The notes beneath the pieces were generated by a model. That model saw only the letters and a list, made by a program, of their open reading frames with translations, had not been told where the DNA came from and made no database searches. DNA of 15,067 bases. Origin: Bacteroidota bacterium (GTDB taxonomy: Bacteria; Bacteroidota; Bacteroidia; AKYH767-A; JABDAW01). The stretch lies in assembly GCA_023251595.1 (NCBI GenBank), contig JAHEYM010000037.1, positions 1-15,067 on the forward strand, written 5' to 3'. A program made the translations under genes and the position numbers. Below are positions 7,041-14,476 of this stretch, piece by piece; position 1 is the first letter of the stretch, and the number at the start of each line of letters is the position of its first letter.

Positions 7041-7787
7041 TTAATCCAATTTATATCCTCCCAAATCACCTACAACATAAATGAAGGGGAGATTTTTTCT
7101 GGCAAAAGGGTATCGTGTTAATGCTATACCACATGCTAAATGACTTAAATGAGTTGAGAGCAGGTTTTCCTGAAATGCTTTCTGATTCAACCAATATTTT
7201 ACAATTTTTTTAGCAAACTCAATGTAGGAACAAGGCGTCAGTTCATCCTTTCCGCTTTTTTCAAAATATTTAAATTCTGCACTCCCTGTAAGGTTTTCGC
7301 CCTTCATAGGGGAATAATCTTTTGCGTTATTCAGGTTAAAAGGAATTATTCTTGCCAAATTTTCACTCACAATAAAATATCTTCCACCTGCATTTTTAAC
7401 ACGTTGTCTGGGCGAATAATTTGAGGTGTCTTTTCGATTGTTATGTCCGAAGAAACCCGAATCACACATTTGTCGGGAATGTCGCTGGGCAGCATCCCGC
7501 AGATCTCTTCCAAATATAAAGCTCTTTATATTTTTTGATTGTCTGACTTCGTTACATGCATAAAAAATAGCGGCATTAAGCAGTTCAATGTTTGGATTTA
7601 ACAGGTCTATGGGTTTATTTGCCGCCTCCAACTTATAAAAAGTTTGCCAATCATATTTATTATAATCGTCATCAAAGAATACAAAAGGTCCGTTCCCAGG
7701 CTGAGGAACGGGCTTTTGGGCAGTAATTGTCAGGCAGAAAACGAAGAATTGAAGTGCAAAAACGCAGGAGATCTTTTTATACATCAT
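7041..7787 (-). CDS. Secreted CAP-domain (SCP/PR1-like) protein
   Basis: This is an exported protein with a CAP superfamily domain, of the kind found in many bacterial envelope proteins of unclear biochemistry. I prefer the start at 7787 because it gives a standard signal peptide (MMYKK, a hydrophobic core, then TAQ as the likely cleavage region). The frame is open from an ATG at 7805, which would add six residues. In the mature part, LNAAIFYACNEVRQ leads to the conserved AAQRHSRQMCDSGFFGHNN block. Then come SPRQRVKNAGGRYFIVSENLA, an insert of about 45 residues, and WLNQKAFQENLL...CGIALT. The conserved histidine (HS), glutamate (EN) and a later histidine (THLSHL) resemble the CAP cavity residues. 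It is divergent from the LysM protein gene, with about 170 bp between the preferred starts. Substrate and function are unknown. Confidence 0.85.
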   Translation of the reverse strand: MMYKKISCVFALQFFVFCLTITAQKPVPQPGNGPFVFFDDDYNKYDWQTFYKLEAANKPIDLLNPNIELLNAAIFYACNEVRQSKNIKSFIFGRDLRDAAQRHSRQMCDSGFFGHNNRKDTSNYSPRQRVKNAGGRYFIVSENLARIIPFNLNNAKDYSPMKGENLTGSAEFKYFEKSGKDELTPCSYIEFAKKIVKYWLNQKAFQENLLSTHLSHLACGIALTRYPFARKNLPFIYVVGDLGGYKLD

Positions 7788-7806
7788 TATTTTCAGGAAA
7801 ACCAAA

Positions 7807-7819
7807 CCCGATTATCGGG
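7807..7819. repeat. Short perfect palindrome CCCGAT-T-ATCGGG
   Basis: This 13-bp inverted repeat lies in the divergent intergenic region, 20 bp upstream of the preferred start of the CAP-protein gene. It could be an operator or a small leader hairpin. There is no second copy nearby and no adjacent regulator gene, so its role is open. Confidence 0.35.
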
Positions 7820-7849
7820 TATGGAAACTATCAACTTCAAAATTAGACC

Positions 7850-7881
7850 TTGAGACGATGTTAATCTCTAAGCTATATTTG
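7850..7881 (+). promoter_or_regulatory. Bacteroidota-type promoter of the LysM/RlpA-like gene
   Basis: TTG at 7850-7852, a 21-base spacer and TATATTTG at 7874-7881 match the Bacteroidota TTG/TAnnTTTG consensus. Transcription would begin about 70 bases upstream of the preferred start at 7960. It overlaps a TAATTTTG box in the opposite orientation (complement of 7838-7845) that could serve the CAP-protein gene, but that box lacks a clear upstream element. Confidence 0.6.
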
Positions 7882-7959
7882 ATTGATTAACAAGCTACTG
7901 TTCATAACTCCGCTATAACGTTCATGTAGTGCGGGATGTTATTCCATAATATTGCATAC

Positions 7960-9051
7960 ATGCGTAAATTGACAATCATTATTATAATCTTATTGTTCTC
8001 TGCCGGCTCATTTAATGCCATTGCGGGTATATATTTGGGTCCCGATTCAGTTGGACTTAAAAAAATCGGCGGAAAGAAATTTCTCATCCATAAGGTCGTT
8101 AGAGGTGAAAATCTTACGGTGATTTCCCAAAAATATAATGTCACACTAAAACAGGTTGAGGAGGCAAATCCAGATCTTTCAGACAGAATTAATATAGATC
8201 AGATTGTCTTCATCCCTTATAATGAGCCTCCTTCAATAGGACGTACAGATGCAGATTCCACACCTGCTTTGAAAAAAGTCGTGGAGAAACCCGTCATTGA
8301 AATTACTAAAGTTGACACACAGGAAACACCGGTTCAGGATCAGGTCGTAAAAATTCCATTAAAATATAAAGTCAGGGCGGGCGACAATCTTGGTAAAATA
8401 GGAATGATGTATCATACTTCCGTCGCCAGTCTGATGAGCATGAATAATCTGAAGACAGATTTTCTGAGTATTGATCAGAATCTGATTGTTGGTTATTCAG
8501 ACTCAACACCGGTTTCGGCTACTGTTAATTCACCCGATAAAAAACAGACTGAACCTGAAAAGAAACCTATGATTGAAAAGGTTGTTGAAGTCAAAAAATC
8601 CGAAATTGACAGTTCTAAAACGGTCAAAAAAGGATCAGCTGAAATGTCGCTCGATATCGGACCTAAAAAGATACCGGATACCGAAGTTAAAAAAGATACA
8701 GTTGCAGTTCAAACCCCACTTAATATGGCTGCTGAGTATCAGCAATTCAATGCATCCAACAAACCACTAAAAGATTTTCAGGAAAAGGGCGTTGCAGCCT
8801 GGATTGATGATGAAGATGTTAATCCGAGAAAATATTTCGCATTGCACAAAACTGCTCCTGTTGGTACGATCGTTAAGGTCACCAATATTTTTAATGGTAA
8901 AACTATTTTTGTAAAAGTTGTTGGTTCACTCCCGGAAACAGGGGATAATACAGCAATTATTATTAAGATATCCAAGGCTGCAGCCGGGAAACTCGAAGTA
9001 TTGGATGCCCGATTCCAGGCGATTCTGGACTATTCCAGCACGCAATACTGA
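7960..9051 (+). CDS. LysM (two repeats) and RlpA-like double-psi beta-barrel envelope protein
   Basis: This is an exported peptidoglycan-binding protein. I prefer the start at 7960 (MRKLTIIIIILLFSAG) because it gives a clean signal peptide; an in-frame ATG at 7936 would add eight residues. In the longer numbering, LysM 1 is about residues 51-94 (HKVVRGENLTVISQKYNV...VFIP) and LysM 2 about 144-186 (YKVRAGDNLGKIGMMYH). A long lysine/proline/threonine-rich linker follows, then an RlpA-like domain at about 284-367. That domain contains YFALHKTAPVGTIVKVTNIFNGKTIFVKV and ends in KLEVLDARFQAILDYS. The histidine of the RlpA motif is kept, but the VNDRGP segment carrying the catalytic aspartate is replaced by VVGSLPE. 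It is therefore probably structural rather than a lytic transglycosylase. It converges on the phosphatase gene with 3 bp between stops. Confidence 0.88.
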   Translation: MRKLTIIIIILLFSAGSFNAIAGIYLGPDSVGLKKIGGKKFLIHKVVRGENLTVISQKYNVTLKQVEEANPDLSDRINIDQIVFIPYNEPPSIGRTDADSTPALKKVVEKPVIEITKVDTQETPVQDQVVKIPLKYKVRAGDNLGKIGMMYHTSVASLMSMNNLKTDFLSIDQNLIVGYSDSTPVSATVNSPDKKQTEPEKKPMIEKVVEVKKSEIDSSKTVKKGSAEMSLDIGPKKIPDTEVKKDTVAVQTPLNMAAEYQQFNASNKPLKDFQEKGVAAWIDDEDVNPRKYFALHKTAPVGTIVKVTNIFNGKTIFVKVVGSLPETGDNTAIIIKISKAAAGKLEVLDARFQAILDYSSTQY

Positions 9052-9054
9052 TAT

Positions 9055-9843
9055 TTATTTAAAATTCGATTTAATTATTTCGAGAAAGGGAGCGGAAATC
9101 AATGTGTTTCCGGCTACAATTTCACCTCCGAAAATATAATCATTATCACCCTTAAAATCTGTCACAGTGCCACCTGCAATTTGAACGATGTAAGCTCCTG
9201 CAGCTACATCCCAGGCATGTAATCCATATTCGTAAAACATCTCAAATCGACCGCATGCGACATACGCAAGGTCAAGGGCAGCAGATCCTAAACGACGTAC
9301 ACCATGCGTTTGATTCATGCAAAAATCAAACACCTGCATATATTCTTTCATCCGCGAATAATCGTAATATGGAAATCCTGTTGCGATCAGCGAATCTTCA
9401 AGCTGTGCAATCTGAGAAACACGAATTTCTTTCCCATTAAGGTATGCCCCATCATTTTTACTTGCATAAAAAGATTCACCCGATTGAATGTCGTGAACGA
9501 TTCCTATTACTACTTTTTCATTTTCCATCAGAGCCACACTAATGCAATATAATGGAACTCCATGTGTGAAGTTTGTTGTTCCATCCAAGGGGTCAATAAT
9601 CCATCGATACTGTCCTTCACTATCAGGCGTATCTTCCTCCGTTATAAAACCTGCTCCCGGTAATATATGATGCAACCCTTCAACCAGAATTCGTTCGGAA
9701 CCTTTGTCCACATAAGAGACTAAATTGTTTTTGCCTTTATACTCTATCCTGGATTGGTCGAATCGTAATGCTTCTTTCTTAATGAATTCGGCTGCAGAAG
9801 AGACAACTTCGAGCGCTCCGACACATAGTTGTTGATAATTCAT
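9055..9843 (-). CDS. Inositol monophosphatase family protein (SuhB/IMPase-like)
   Basis: This Mg2+-dependent sugar or inositol phosphatase is cytoplasmic. The 262 residues match the usual family length. All metal-site motifs are present: FITEED (67-71, with a ligand glutamate), WIIDPLDGTTNF (81-92, with Asp84 and Asp87) and HAWDVAAG (209-216, with Asp212). The GVPLYCISVAL and RRLGSAALDLAYVACGRF blocks are also typical. In bacteria such enzymes act on inositol-1-phosphate or related phosphates; the substrate here cannot be read from sequence. It lies 49 bp downstream of mtaB on the same strand, separated by a short tandem repeat, and is probably cotranscribed. Confidence 0.94.
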   Translation of the reverse strand: MNYQQLCVGALEVVSSAAEFIKKEALRFDQSRIEYKGKNNLVSYVDKGSERILVEGLHHILPGAGFITEEDTPDSEGQYRWIIDPLDGTTNFTHGVPLYCISVALMENEKVVIGIVHDIQSGESFYASKNDGAYLNGKEIRVSQIAQLEDSLIATGFPYYDYSRMKEYMQVFDFCMNQTHGVRRLGSAALDLAYVACGRFEMFYEYGLHAWDVAAGAYIVQIAGGTVTDFKGDNDYIFGGEIVAGNTLISAPFLEIIKSNFK

Positions 9844-9846
9844 AAA

Positions 9847-9881
9847 ACAGTTGTCAGTAGTCAGTTATCAGTGGTCAGTAA
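9847..9881. repeat. Seven-base tandem repeat based on TCAGTNN
   Basis: TCAGT recurs at 9854, 9861, 9868 and 9875, an exact 7-bp period with variable last two bases. A fifth imperfect unit (ACAGTTG) starts at 9847. It occupies most of the 49-bp gap between mtaB and the phosphatase gene. Similar CAGT-type heptad arrays are scattered between genes in many bacterial genomes (from memory); no function is evident. Confidence 0.75.
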
Positions 9882-9892
9882 CAGGTGGGGTA

Positions 9893-11221
9893 TTAGATTA
9901 TTTTTTGCAATGAGAGATCCATTTGGTGAGTGACAGTGCCGGATACTTCATCATCACTATCGATGGTTTCAAGTTTTACTTCAACAATCGAATTGATCAA
10001 CATGGGATCGAAGGGTATTTTTACCTTAATATAGTTTTCCGTATATCCTTTTATAAGTCCGTTCTCATGAGCGGTTTCGAATAACACTTTTCTGGTTGTT
10101 ACTATGAATTGTTCGTTAAAAAAACGATGTTTTTTCTCAGACAAAATGCGGAGCATTTGTGTGCGACGGCTACGTTCTTCAGGGTGAATGGTTCCTGATA
10201 TTTTTAATGCACTTGTGTTATCGCGTTCGGAATAGGTAAAGACATGCAAATATGAAATATCCATTTCATTCAGAAAGCGATAAGTTGTAAGAAAATCTTC
10301 TTCTGTTTCGGATGGGAAGCCGGTGATCACATCCACACCAATGCAACAATCGGGAATTAATGTTTTTATTCTTTCTATACGTGCGCGGTAAAACGCGCTA
10401 TCGTATTTGCGTCTCATCGAAGAGAGAATTTTATCAGAGCCCGATTGCAATGGTATATGAAAATGAGGAACAAATCGTTTTGATTTACTCACTATGGAAA
10501 TAATTTCATCTGTGAGCAAATTCGGCTCGATTGATGATATTCGAAATCTTTCTATGTCGGTTAGTTGATCAAGGGCTAGAATTAAATCATGAAACGTTTC
10601 TCCGGTGTTTTGACCAAAATCGCCGATATTTACTCCCGTTAACACAATCTCTTTGATACCTTTTGAAGCTGCTTCTATGGCAGAGAGAACAGTATTTTTT
10701 ATGGTATCGCTCCGGCTTTTTCCGCGTGCAAGTGGAATTGTACAAAAGGAACAAAAATAGTCGCAACCATCCTGAACTTTCAGAAACGAGCGTGTTCTGT
10801 CACCCAAAGAATAGGTGGCAAAAAAATGATCAGCTTTTTTGATATTTCCGGATTCTATTCTGGCGCATCCACGTTTTGTAAATGCCTCAATGAATTCGAA
10901 CACCCTGAATTTTTCGGAAGCACCCAACACAAGATCAACTCCCGGTATTTTGGCAATTTCTTCCGGTTTTAACTGAGCATAGCAACCGGTAACGATGATA
11001 TATGCACCAGGACTTTGTTTCAATGCCTGTCTGACAATTCTCCGGCATTTAGTGTCTGCAAAGTCGGTCACTGAACATGTATTAATTACATAAATATCAG
11101 CAGTTTCTTCAAACCCGACTTTATTGAATCCTTTCTCCGAAAAAATCTTCGAAATTCCTGAAGTTTCTGAAAAATTGAGTTTGCATCCTAAAGTATAATA
11201 GGCGACGTTTCCTGCTGACAT
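9893..11221 (-). CDS. mtaB: tRNA (N6-threonylcarbamoyladenosine-C2)-methylthiotransferase MtaB
   Basis: This radical-SAM methylthiotransferase converts t6A37 to ms2t6A37 in tRNAs reading ANN codons. Counting from the ATG at 11221 it has 442 residues. The N-terminal UPF0004 domain holds the auxiliary-cluster cysteines in YTLGCKLN (Cys13), NTCSVT (Cys49) and TGCYAQ (Cys80). The radical-SAM motif DGCDYFCSFCTIP gives Cys153, Cys157 and Cys160. HFHIPLQSGSDKILSSMRRKY and DVITGFPSETEEDF are typical, and the last 60 or so residues form a TRAM-like RNA-binding domain. YTLGCKLNFSET and NTCSVTDFAD fit MtaB better than MiaB. The frame is open to 11344, but those extra residues look non-homologous and a promoter-like box sits just before 11221. 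The phosphatase gene follows. Confidence 0.93.
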   Translation of the reverse strand: MSAGNVAYYTLGCKLNFSETSGISKIFSEKGFNKVGFEETADIYVINTCSVTDFADTKCRRIVRQALKQSPGAYIIVTGCYAQLKPEEIAKIPGVDLVLGASEKFRVFEFIEAFTKRGCARIESGNIKKADHFFATYSLGDRTRSFLKVQDGCDYFCSFCTIPLARGKSRSDTIKNTVLSAIEAASKGIKEIVLTGVNIGDFGQNTGETFHDLILALDQLTDIERFRISSIEPNLLTDEIISIVSKSKRFVPHFHIPLQSGSDKILSSMRRKYDSAFYRARIERIKTLIPDCCIGVDVITGFPSETEEDFLTTYRFLNEMDISYLHVFTYSERDNTSALKISGTIHPEERSRRTQMLRILSEKKHRFFNEQFIVTTRKVLFETAHENGLIKGYTENYIKVKIPFDPMLINSIVEVKLETIDSDDEVSGTVTHQMDLSLQKII

Positions 11222-11226
11222 AGCTG

Positions 11227-11234
11227 CAAAGATA
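11227..11234 (-). promoter_or_regulatory. TAnnTTTG promoter box directly before mtaB
   Basis: On the minus strand TATCTTTG lies 5 bases upstream of the ATG at 11221, a perfect match to the Bacteroidota -7 element. No clear TTG lies at the usual upstream spacing. If used, the mRNA would begin at or within a few bases of the start codon, so it would be leaderless or nearly so. It supports 11221 rather than 11344 as the start. Confidence 0.5.
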
Positions 11235-11332
11235 CGTCTTTCTGAGTTTTTATGGAAGAAGATCAGATAGACTGCATTCTGTCTCAACAATTCGCTGTAT
11301 TTTCGGGACTTCAAATAAAGTCCGGATTTTTC

Positions 11333-12976
11333 ATGATGAGACATTTGTTTTTGCTGTTCATCGGTTTGTTTTTAATAACATTAAACTCGTGTGTTAGCGG
11401 AGAAAAGAAGGTAAATCATAAAAAAGTGTTTTATTTTAATGAGTCAGCCGGGATTTCTTCACTGGACCCTGCTTTTGCACGTGATAATGCGAACATCTGG
11501 GCAGTAAACCAACTATTTAACGGATTGGTTCAGACAGACAGTAATATGAATATAACGCCATGTATTGCTCATTCATGGGAAATTTCGGGTGATGGGAAAG
11601 TATATACATTTCATCTTCGCAATGATGTTTATTTTCATGATGATGATGTTTTTCCACAACATAAAGGACGGAAAGTTGTTGCAGCGGACTTTATATATTC
11701 ATTTAACCGGCTGGCAGATCCGCTGGTAGCGGCGTCGGGTTCGTGGGTGATGGGTCAGGTGGCTGTCGATGAATATAATAAACATCTTGCGATATCCGCT
11801 TCGGATGATTCAACTTTAGAAATTCGTCTGAAAAAAAATCATCCTCCATTTATTTCGATGCTTGCAATGCAATACTGCTGCGTTGTTCCCGGTGAAGCAA
11901 TTATTAAGTACGGAAAGGATTTTCGTAGTCACCCGGTTGGTACCGGACCTTTTCGCTTCAGTTACTGGAAAGAATCAGAGCAATTGGTATTACTGAGGAA
12001 TGAACATTATTTTGAAAAAGAAAACGGAATTCAATTACCTTTTCTCGATGCAATTTCTATTTCTTTTATTCGCGATAAACAGGCGGCATTTATGGAATTT
12101 CTGCAAGGTCGTCTCGATTTTATTTCGGGTCTGGACGCCAGTTTCCGTGATGCGCTGCTCACACCCGATGGTAAATTAATGAAGAATTTCAGGGGGAAGT
12201 TTGAGCTGCAAATACATCCTTATCTGAACACGGAATATTTGGGATTTCTGATGGAATCTTCACCCGGAGAAAAAGAACTTCAACCGCTTCAACAAAAAAA
12301 AATCAGACAAGCACTTAACATGGGTTTCGATCGACAACTCATGATCACATATCTCAGAAATGGAATTGGAATTTCGGGTCTGCATGGATTTGTGCCCTAT
12401 GGAATTTCGTCTTTTAATCCCGAAAAGGTGGAAGGATATCACTATGATCCCATCGCGGTGAAACGTTTGCTCACCGAAGCCGGATTTCCTGATGGGGTTG
12501 GTTTGCCTGAAATTTCTCTTTCAACAACGGGCTCCTATCTCGATTTGTGTCAATTTATGCAGAAACAACTTTCAGTTTTCGGGATAAAAATAAAATTGGA
12601 TGTGAATCAACCCGGACAACATCGTGAATTGGTTTCAAAACAGAAATTGAAGTTTTTTCGAGGCTCCTGGGTGGCCGATTATGCCGATCCTGAAAATTAT
12701 CTGGCAGTATTTTACAGCAAAAATTTTGCACCTTCGGGACCTAATTATACACATTATAATAATCCTCATTTCGATAGTTTATATGAACATGCAATGAGCG
12801 AAAGGATTGATTCAATTCGCATGAATTTATATTCTGAAATGGATCAAACTGTGATGGAAGATGCGCCGGTAATTGTTTTATATTATGATCAGATCGTGCG
12901 ATTAATTCAACGGGGAATTACTGATGTTGGAATTAATTCATCAAATTTATTGACACTGAAAAGATGTCGAAAGTAG
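11333..12976 (+). CDS. Peptide ABC transporter solute-binding lipoprotein (SBP_bac_5, Opp/Dpp-like)
   Basis: This is an extracytoplasmic peptide- or nickel-type solute-binding protein of family 5, about 547 residues and close to the usual length. I chose 11333 (MMRHLFL...) because it begins a lipoprotein signal whose lipobox TLNSC places the acylated cysteine at residue 20; 11336 is equally possible. Upstream in-frame residues from 11252 overlap sequence before mtaB and look spurious. Typical blocks follow: GISSLDPAFARDNANIWAV, LFNGLVQTD, DGKVYTFHLRNDVYFHDD, VVAADFIYSFNRL, HPVGTGPFRF, IRQALNMGFDR and the C-terminal WVADYADPENYLAVFYS. No permease or ATPase gene is adjacent, so the partner transporter is elsewhere. 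The stop TAG (12974-12976) lies inside a palindromic repeat. Confidence 0.93.
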   Translation: MMRHLFLLFIGLFLITLNSCVSGEKKVNHKKVFYFNESAGISSLDPAFARDNANIWAVNQLFNGLVQTDSNMNITPCIAHSWEISGDGKVYTFHLRNDVYFHDDDVFPQHKGRKVVAADFIYSFNRLADPLVAASGSWVMGQVAVDEYNKHLAISASDDSTLEIRLKKNHPPFISMLAMQYCCVVPGEAIIKYGKDFRSHPVGTGPFRFSYWKESEQLVLLRNEHYFEKENGIQLPFLDAISISFIRDKQAAFMEFLQGRLDFISGLDASFRDALLTPDGKLMKNFRGKFELQIHPYLNTEYLGFLMESSPGEKELQPLQQKKIRQALNMGFDRQLMITYLRNGIGISGLHGFVPYGISSFNPEKVEGYHYDPIAVKRLLTEAGFPDGVGLPEISLSTTGSYLDLCQFMQKQLSVFGIKIKLDVNQPGQHRELVSKQKLKFFRGSWVADYADPENYLAVFYSKNFAPSGPNYTHYNNPHFDSLYEHAMSERIDSIRMNLYSEMDQTVMEDAPVIVLYYDQIVRLIQRGITDVGINSSNLLTLKRCRK

Positions 12977-13002
12977 AGACGTTGCATGCAACGTCTTGCG
13001 TG
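12973..13002 (+). repeat. Palindromic dispersed repeat, copy 1
   Basis: This 30-bp element is centred on a perfect 20-bp palindrome, AGACGTTGCATGCAACGTCT (12977-12996), preceded by GTAG. The upstream gene's stop codon is the TAG of this element. Copy 2 at 14477-14506 is its reverse complement with one mismatch (29 of 30). Palindromes of the GTAGAGACG...CGTCTCTAC style are, from memory, widely dispersed between genes in Bacteroidota and cyanobacteria. The palindrome could fold as an 8-bp stem with a 4-base loop, but it lacks a T-tract, so it is not a standard terminator. Confidence 0.9.
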
Positions 13003-13046
13003 CGAATAAAAGAGTGAAAGAAATGGATTTGATCGTCAAATCTTCC

Positions 13047-13054
13047 TATATTTG
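13047..13054 (+). promoter_or_regulatory. Candidate upstream promoter box for the toxin-antitoxin operon
   Basis: TATATTTG matches the Bacteroidota -7 consensus TAnnTTTG, 129 bp before the toxin start. A TTTG at 13028-13031 lies only 15 bases upstream, shorter than the usual spacing, so the match is partial. Confidence 0.3.
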
Positions 13055-13146
13055 CACTTAACAACTCTCATTTGAAAGAGAGTGATTTTTAAGGTTTTTA
13101 TAGTTTTTCATTAAGTAGTCTGGCTTTTCAATAAATTATTTAACTT

Positions 13147-13180
13147 ACAGTTACTGTTAACTAAAAAATATTTACCTTTG
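13147..13180 (+). promoter_or_regulatory. Proximal promoter and candidate operator of the toxin-antitoxin operon
   Basis: TACCTTTG (13173-13180) is a perfect Bacteroidota -7 box ending 2 bases before the toxin ATG at 13183, implying a leaderless or nearly leaderless transcript. The palindrome ACAGT-T-ACTGT (13147-13157) lies where the upstream promoter element would be, with TTAACT directly repeated on both sides (13140-13145 and 13157-13162). HigA-type antitoxins bind palindromes in their own promoters, so this is a reasonable operator candidate; the binding is inferred. Confidence 0.45.
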
Positions 13181-13182
13181 TC

Positions 13183-13524
13183 ATGAAAATAACTTTCGCA
13201 GATAAAAAATTGGAAAAACTAATCATTGATGACCGCAAACTTCTCCGGGAATTTGGTAGAATCAGGGCTGCAAAGGTAAAAACCAGGTTAGATCAGCTGA
13301 ACGCAATCTTCAGTTTGGAAGAAGCAAGGTACATCTCCGGAAATTATCACGAACTTAAAGGTACCCGTAAGGGGCAGTGGGCATGTGACCTTGATCAACC
13401 CTATAGACTCATCTTTGTACCTCATGAAAAACCAATCCCGGTCAATGAAAGTGGACAATGTGTCTGGGTTGAAATTCTTGGTGTTGAAGTAATTGAAATT
13501 ACTAACTATCATAAAGAAAAATAG
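13183..13524 (+). CDS. higB: HigB-like type II toxin (RelE/ParE superfamily)
   Basis: This 113-residue protein has the RelE/HigB fold signature. ITFADKKLEKLIIDDRKL opens the domain, RAAKVKTRLDQLNAI forms the helical hairpin, and ISGNYHELKGTRKGQWACDLDQPYRLIF is the conserved core. A C-terminal strand, VEILGVEVIEITNYH, closes it. Family members are ribosome-dependent mRNA interferases or related growth inhibitors; activity here is inferred from homology. The toxin gene precedes the antitoxin gene by 2 bp, the order typical of higBA. Its ATG follows directly after a promoter box. Confidence 0.88.
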   Translation: MKITFADKKLEKLIIDDRKLLREFGRIRAAKVKTRLDQLNAIFSLEEARYISGNYHELKGTRKGQWACDLDQPYRLIFVPHEKPIPVNESGQCVWVEILGVEVIEITNYHKEK

Positions 13525-13526
13525 CT

Positions 13527-14447
13527 ATGGTAAAACAGAATCAGTATTTCCCACAAACAGTATCCCATCCCGGCATCGACCTTTCTGAAAAGCTCAATGA
13601 ATTGGGTATGGGGCCCAAGGAGTTTGCGCTTAGGACTGGTAAACCTGAAAAAACTATAAGTGCGATAATAAAGGGGAATAGTTCGATTACGCCGGATATG
13701 GCGATCCAATTCGAAAATGCCTTGAAGATACCGGCAAATTACTGGTTGACTCGGCAATACCACTTTGATGAATGCTTGACCCGCAACGTACGAAAGAAAC
13801 TTTTATCAAAATCACTCACCTGGGCGAAACATTTCCCGATCGAAGAGATGATTAAAATTGGGTGGCTGAATGATGGAAAAAATATGTTGGAAAAAACTTC
13901 CGAATTGTTGAAATTCTTTGGTGTTAGTAATCATGCAGCATGGGAGCGTTTTTATCTGAAACAACAACTCAAAGTTGCTTTTAGCATTTCACTGGCTCAT
14001 ACAAAAGATCCGTATTTAATATCGGTTTGGTTGAGAAAGGGTGAGTTGCAGGCAGCAGAGCTTCAGACGAATTATTATTCGGAGAAGAAATTCAAAATAG
14101 TTTTATCAGAGATTAATTCAATAAAGACAAAAAACCCAAATGATTTATTTGAAAAGTTACAGATAGTTTGTTTGGAAGCCGGTGTTAAAGTTGTTCAGAC
14201 CAAAAGTTTGGGTAAATCTTCCATGAATGGGTCGGCAAGGTGGATAAATAATACTCCTTTAATTCAACTAACAGAAAGTTTCAAGTCGAATGATAGTTTA
14301 AAATATATATTTTGTCATGAGGCAGCACATATTCTTTTGCATGGAAAGAAAGATGTGTTCCTGGAAAATATTGACTATTCAGCGAAGGATGAACAAAAAG
14401 AAAGGGAAGCCGATGAATTCTCAAGGAAATTAACAATTAATAATTAA
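13527..14447 (+). CDS. higA: HigA-like antitoxin: XRE helix-turn-helix plus ImmA/IrrE metallopeptidase domain, probably C-terminally truncated
   Basis: The N-terminal part is an XRE/HigA-family helix-turn-helix (about 12-78): HPGIDLSEKLNELGMGPKEFA, TGKPEKTISAIIKG and ITPDMAIQFENALKIPANYWL. A middle region of about 130 residues follows. An ImmA/IrrE-type domain then contains the zinc motif CHEAAHILLHGKK (HEAAH at 264-268) and EREADEF (292-298), which supplies the likely third ligand. XRE-plus-peptidase antitoxins are a known HigA subgroup, and the domain may be degradative or structural. The protein ends five residues after EADEFSRK, with LTINN encoded by an AT-rich repeat. Family members I know continue well beyond this point, so the C terminus looks cut off. 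It is coupled to the toxin gene (2-bp gap) and probably autoregulates the operon. Confidence 0.87.
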   Translation: MVKQNQYFPQTVSHPGIDLSEKLNELGMGPKEFALRTGKPEKTISAIIKGNSSITPDMAIQFENALKIPANYWLTRQYHFDECLTRNVRKKLLSKSLTWAKHFPIEEMIKIGWLNDGKNMLEKTSELLKFFGVSNHAAWERFYLKQQLKVAFSISLAHTKDPYLISVWLRKGELQAAELQTNYYSEKKFKIVLSEINSIKTKNPNDLFEKLQIVCLEAGVKVVQTKSLGKSSMNGSARWINNTPLIQLTESFKSNDSLKYIFCHEAAHILLHGKKDVFLENIDYSAKDEQKEREADEFSRKLTINN

Positions 14448-14460
14448 CAATTTACAATTG
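14430..14460 (+). repeat. AT-rich short repeat supplying the antitoxin stop codon
   Basis: TTAACAATT occurs at 14430-14438 and again at 14444-14452, followed by the similar TTACAATTG. The antitoxin's last codons and its TAA (14445-14447) fall inside this repeat. Such TTAACAATT-type arrays are common between genes in Bacteroidota (from memory). Confidence 0.7.
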
Positions 14461-14476
14461 GCAATACATTGTCTAA

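Noticed and set aside
7838..7845. TAATTTTG (minus strand) as promoter of the CAP-protein gene
   Set aside because: The -7 box fits, but no TTG lies at a suitable distance upstream; mentioned only as a possibility beside the opposite promoter.
11252..11332. Upstream ATG for the solute-binding protein
   Set aside because: It would bury the lipoprotein signal peptide behind 27 polar residues; the ATG pair at 11333/11336 gives a normal lipobox distance.
11222..11344. N-terminal extension of mtaB to the ATG at 11344
   Set aside because: The extra 41 residues do not resemble the family, they overlap the lipoprotein gene start, and a promoter box lies between the two ATGs.
12977..12996. Palindrome as a rho-independent terminator for the solute-binding protein gene
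   Set aside because: The palindrome has no following T-tract on either strand; a dispersed repeat explains it better, although some termination activity cannot be excluded.
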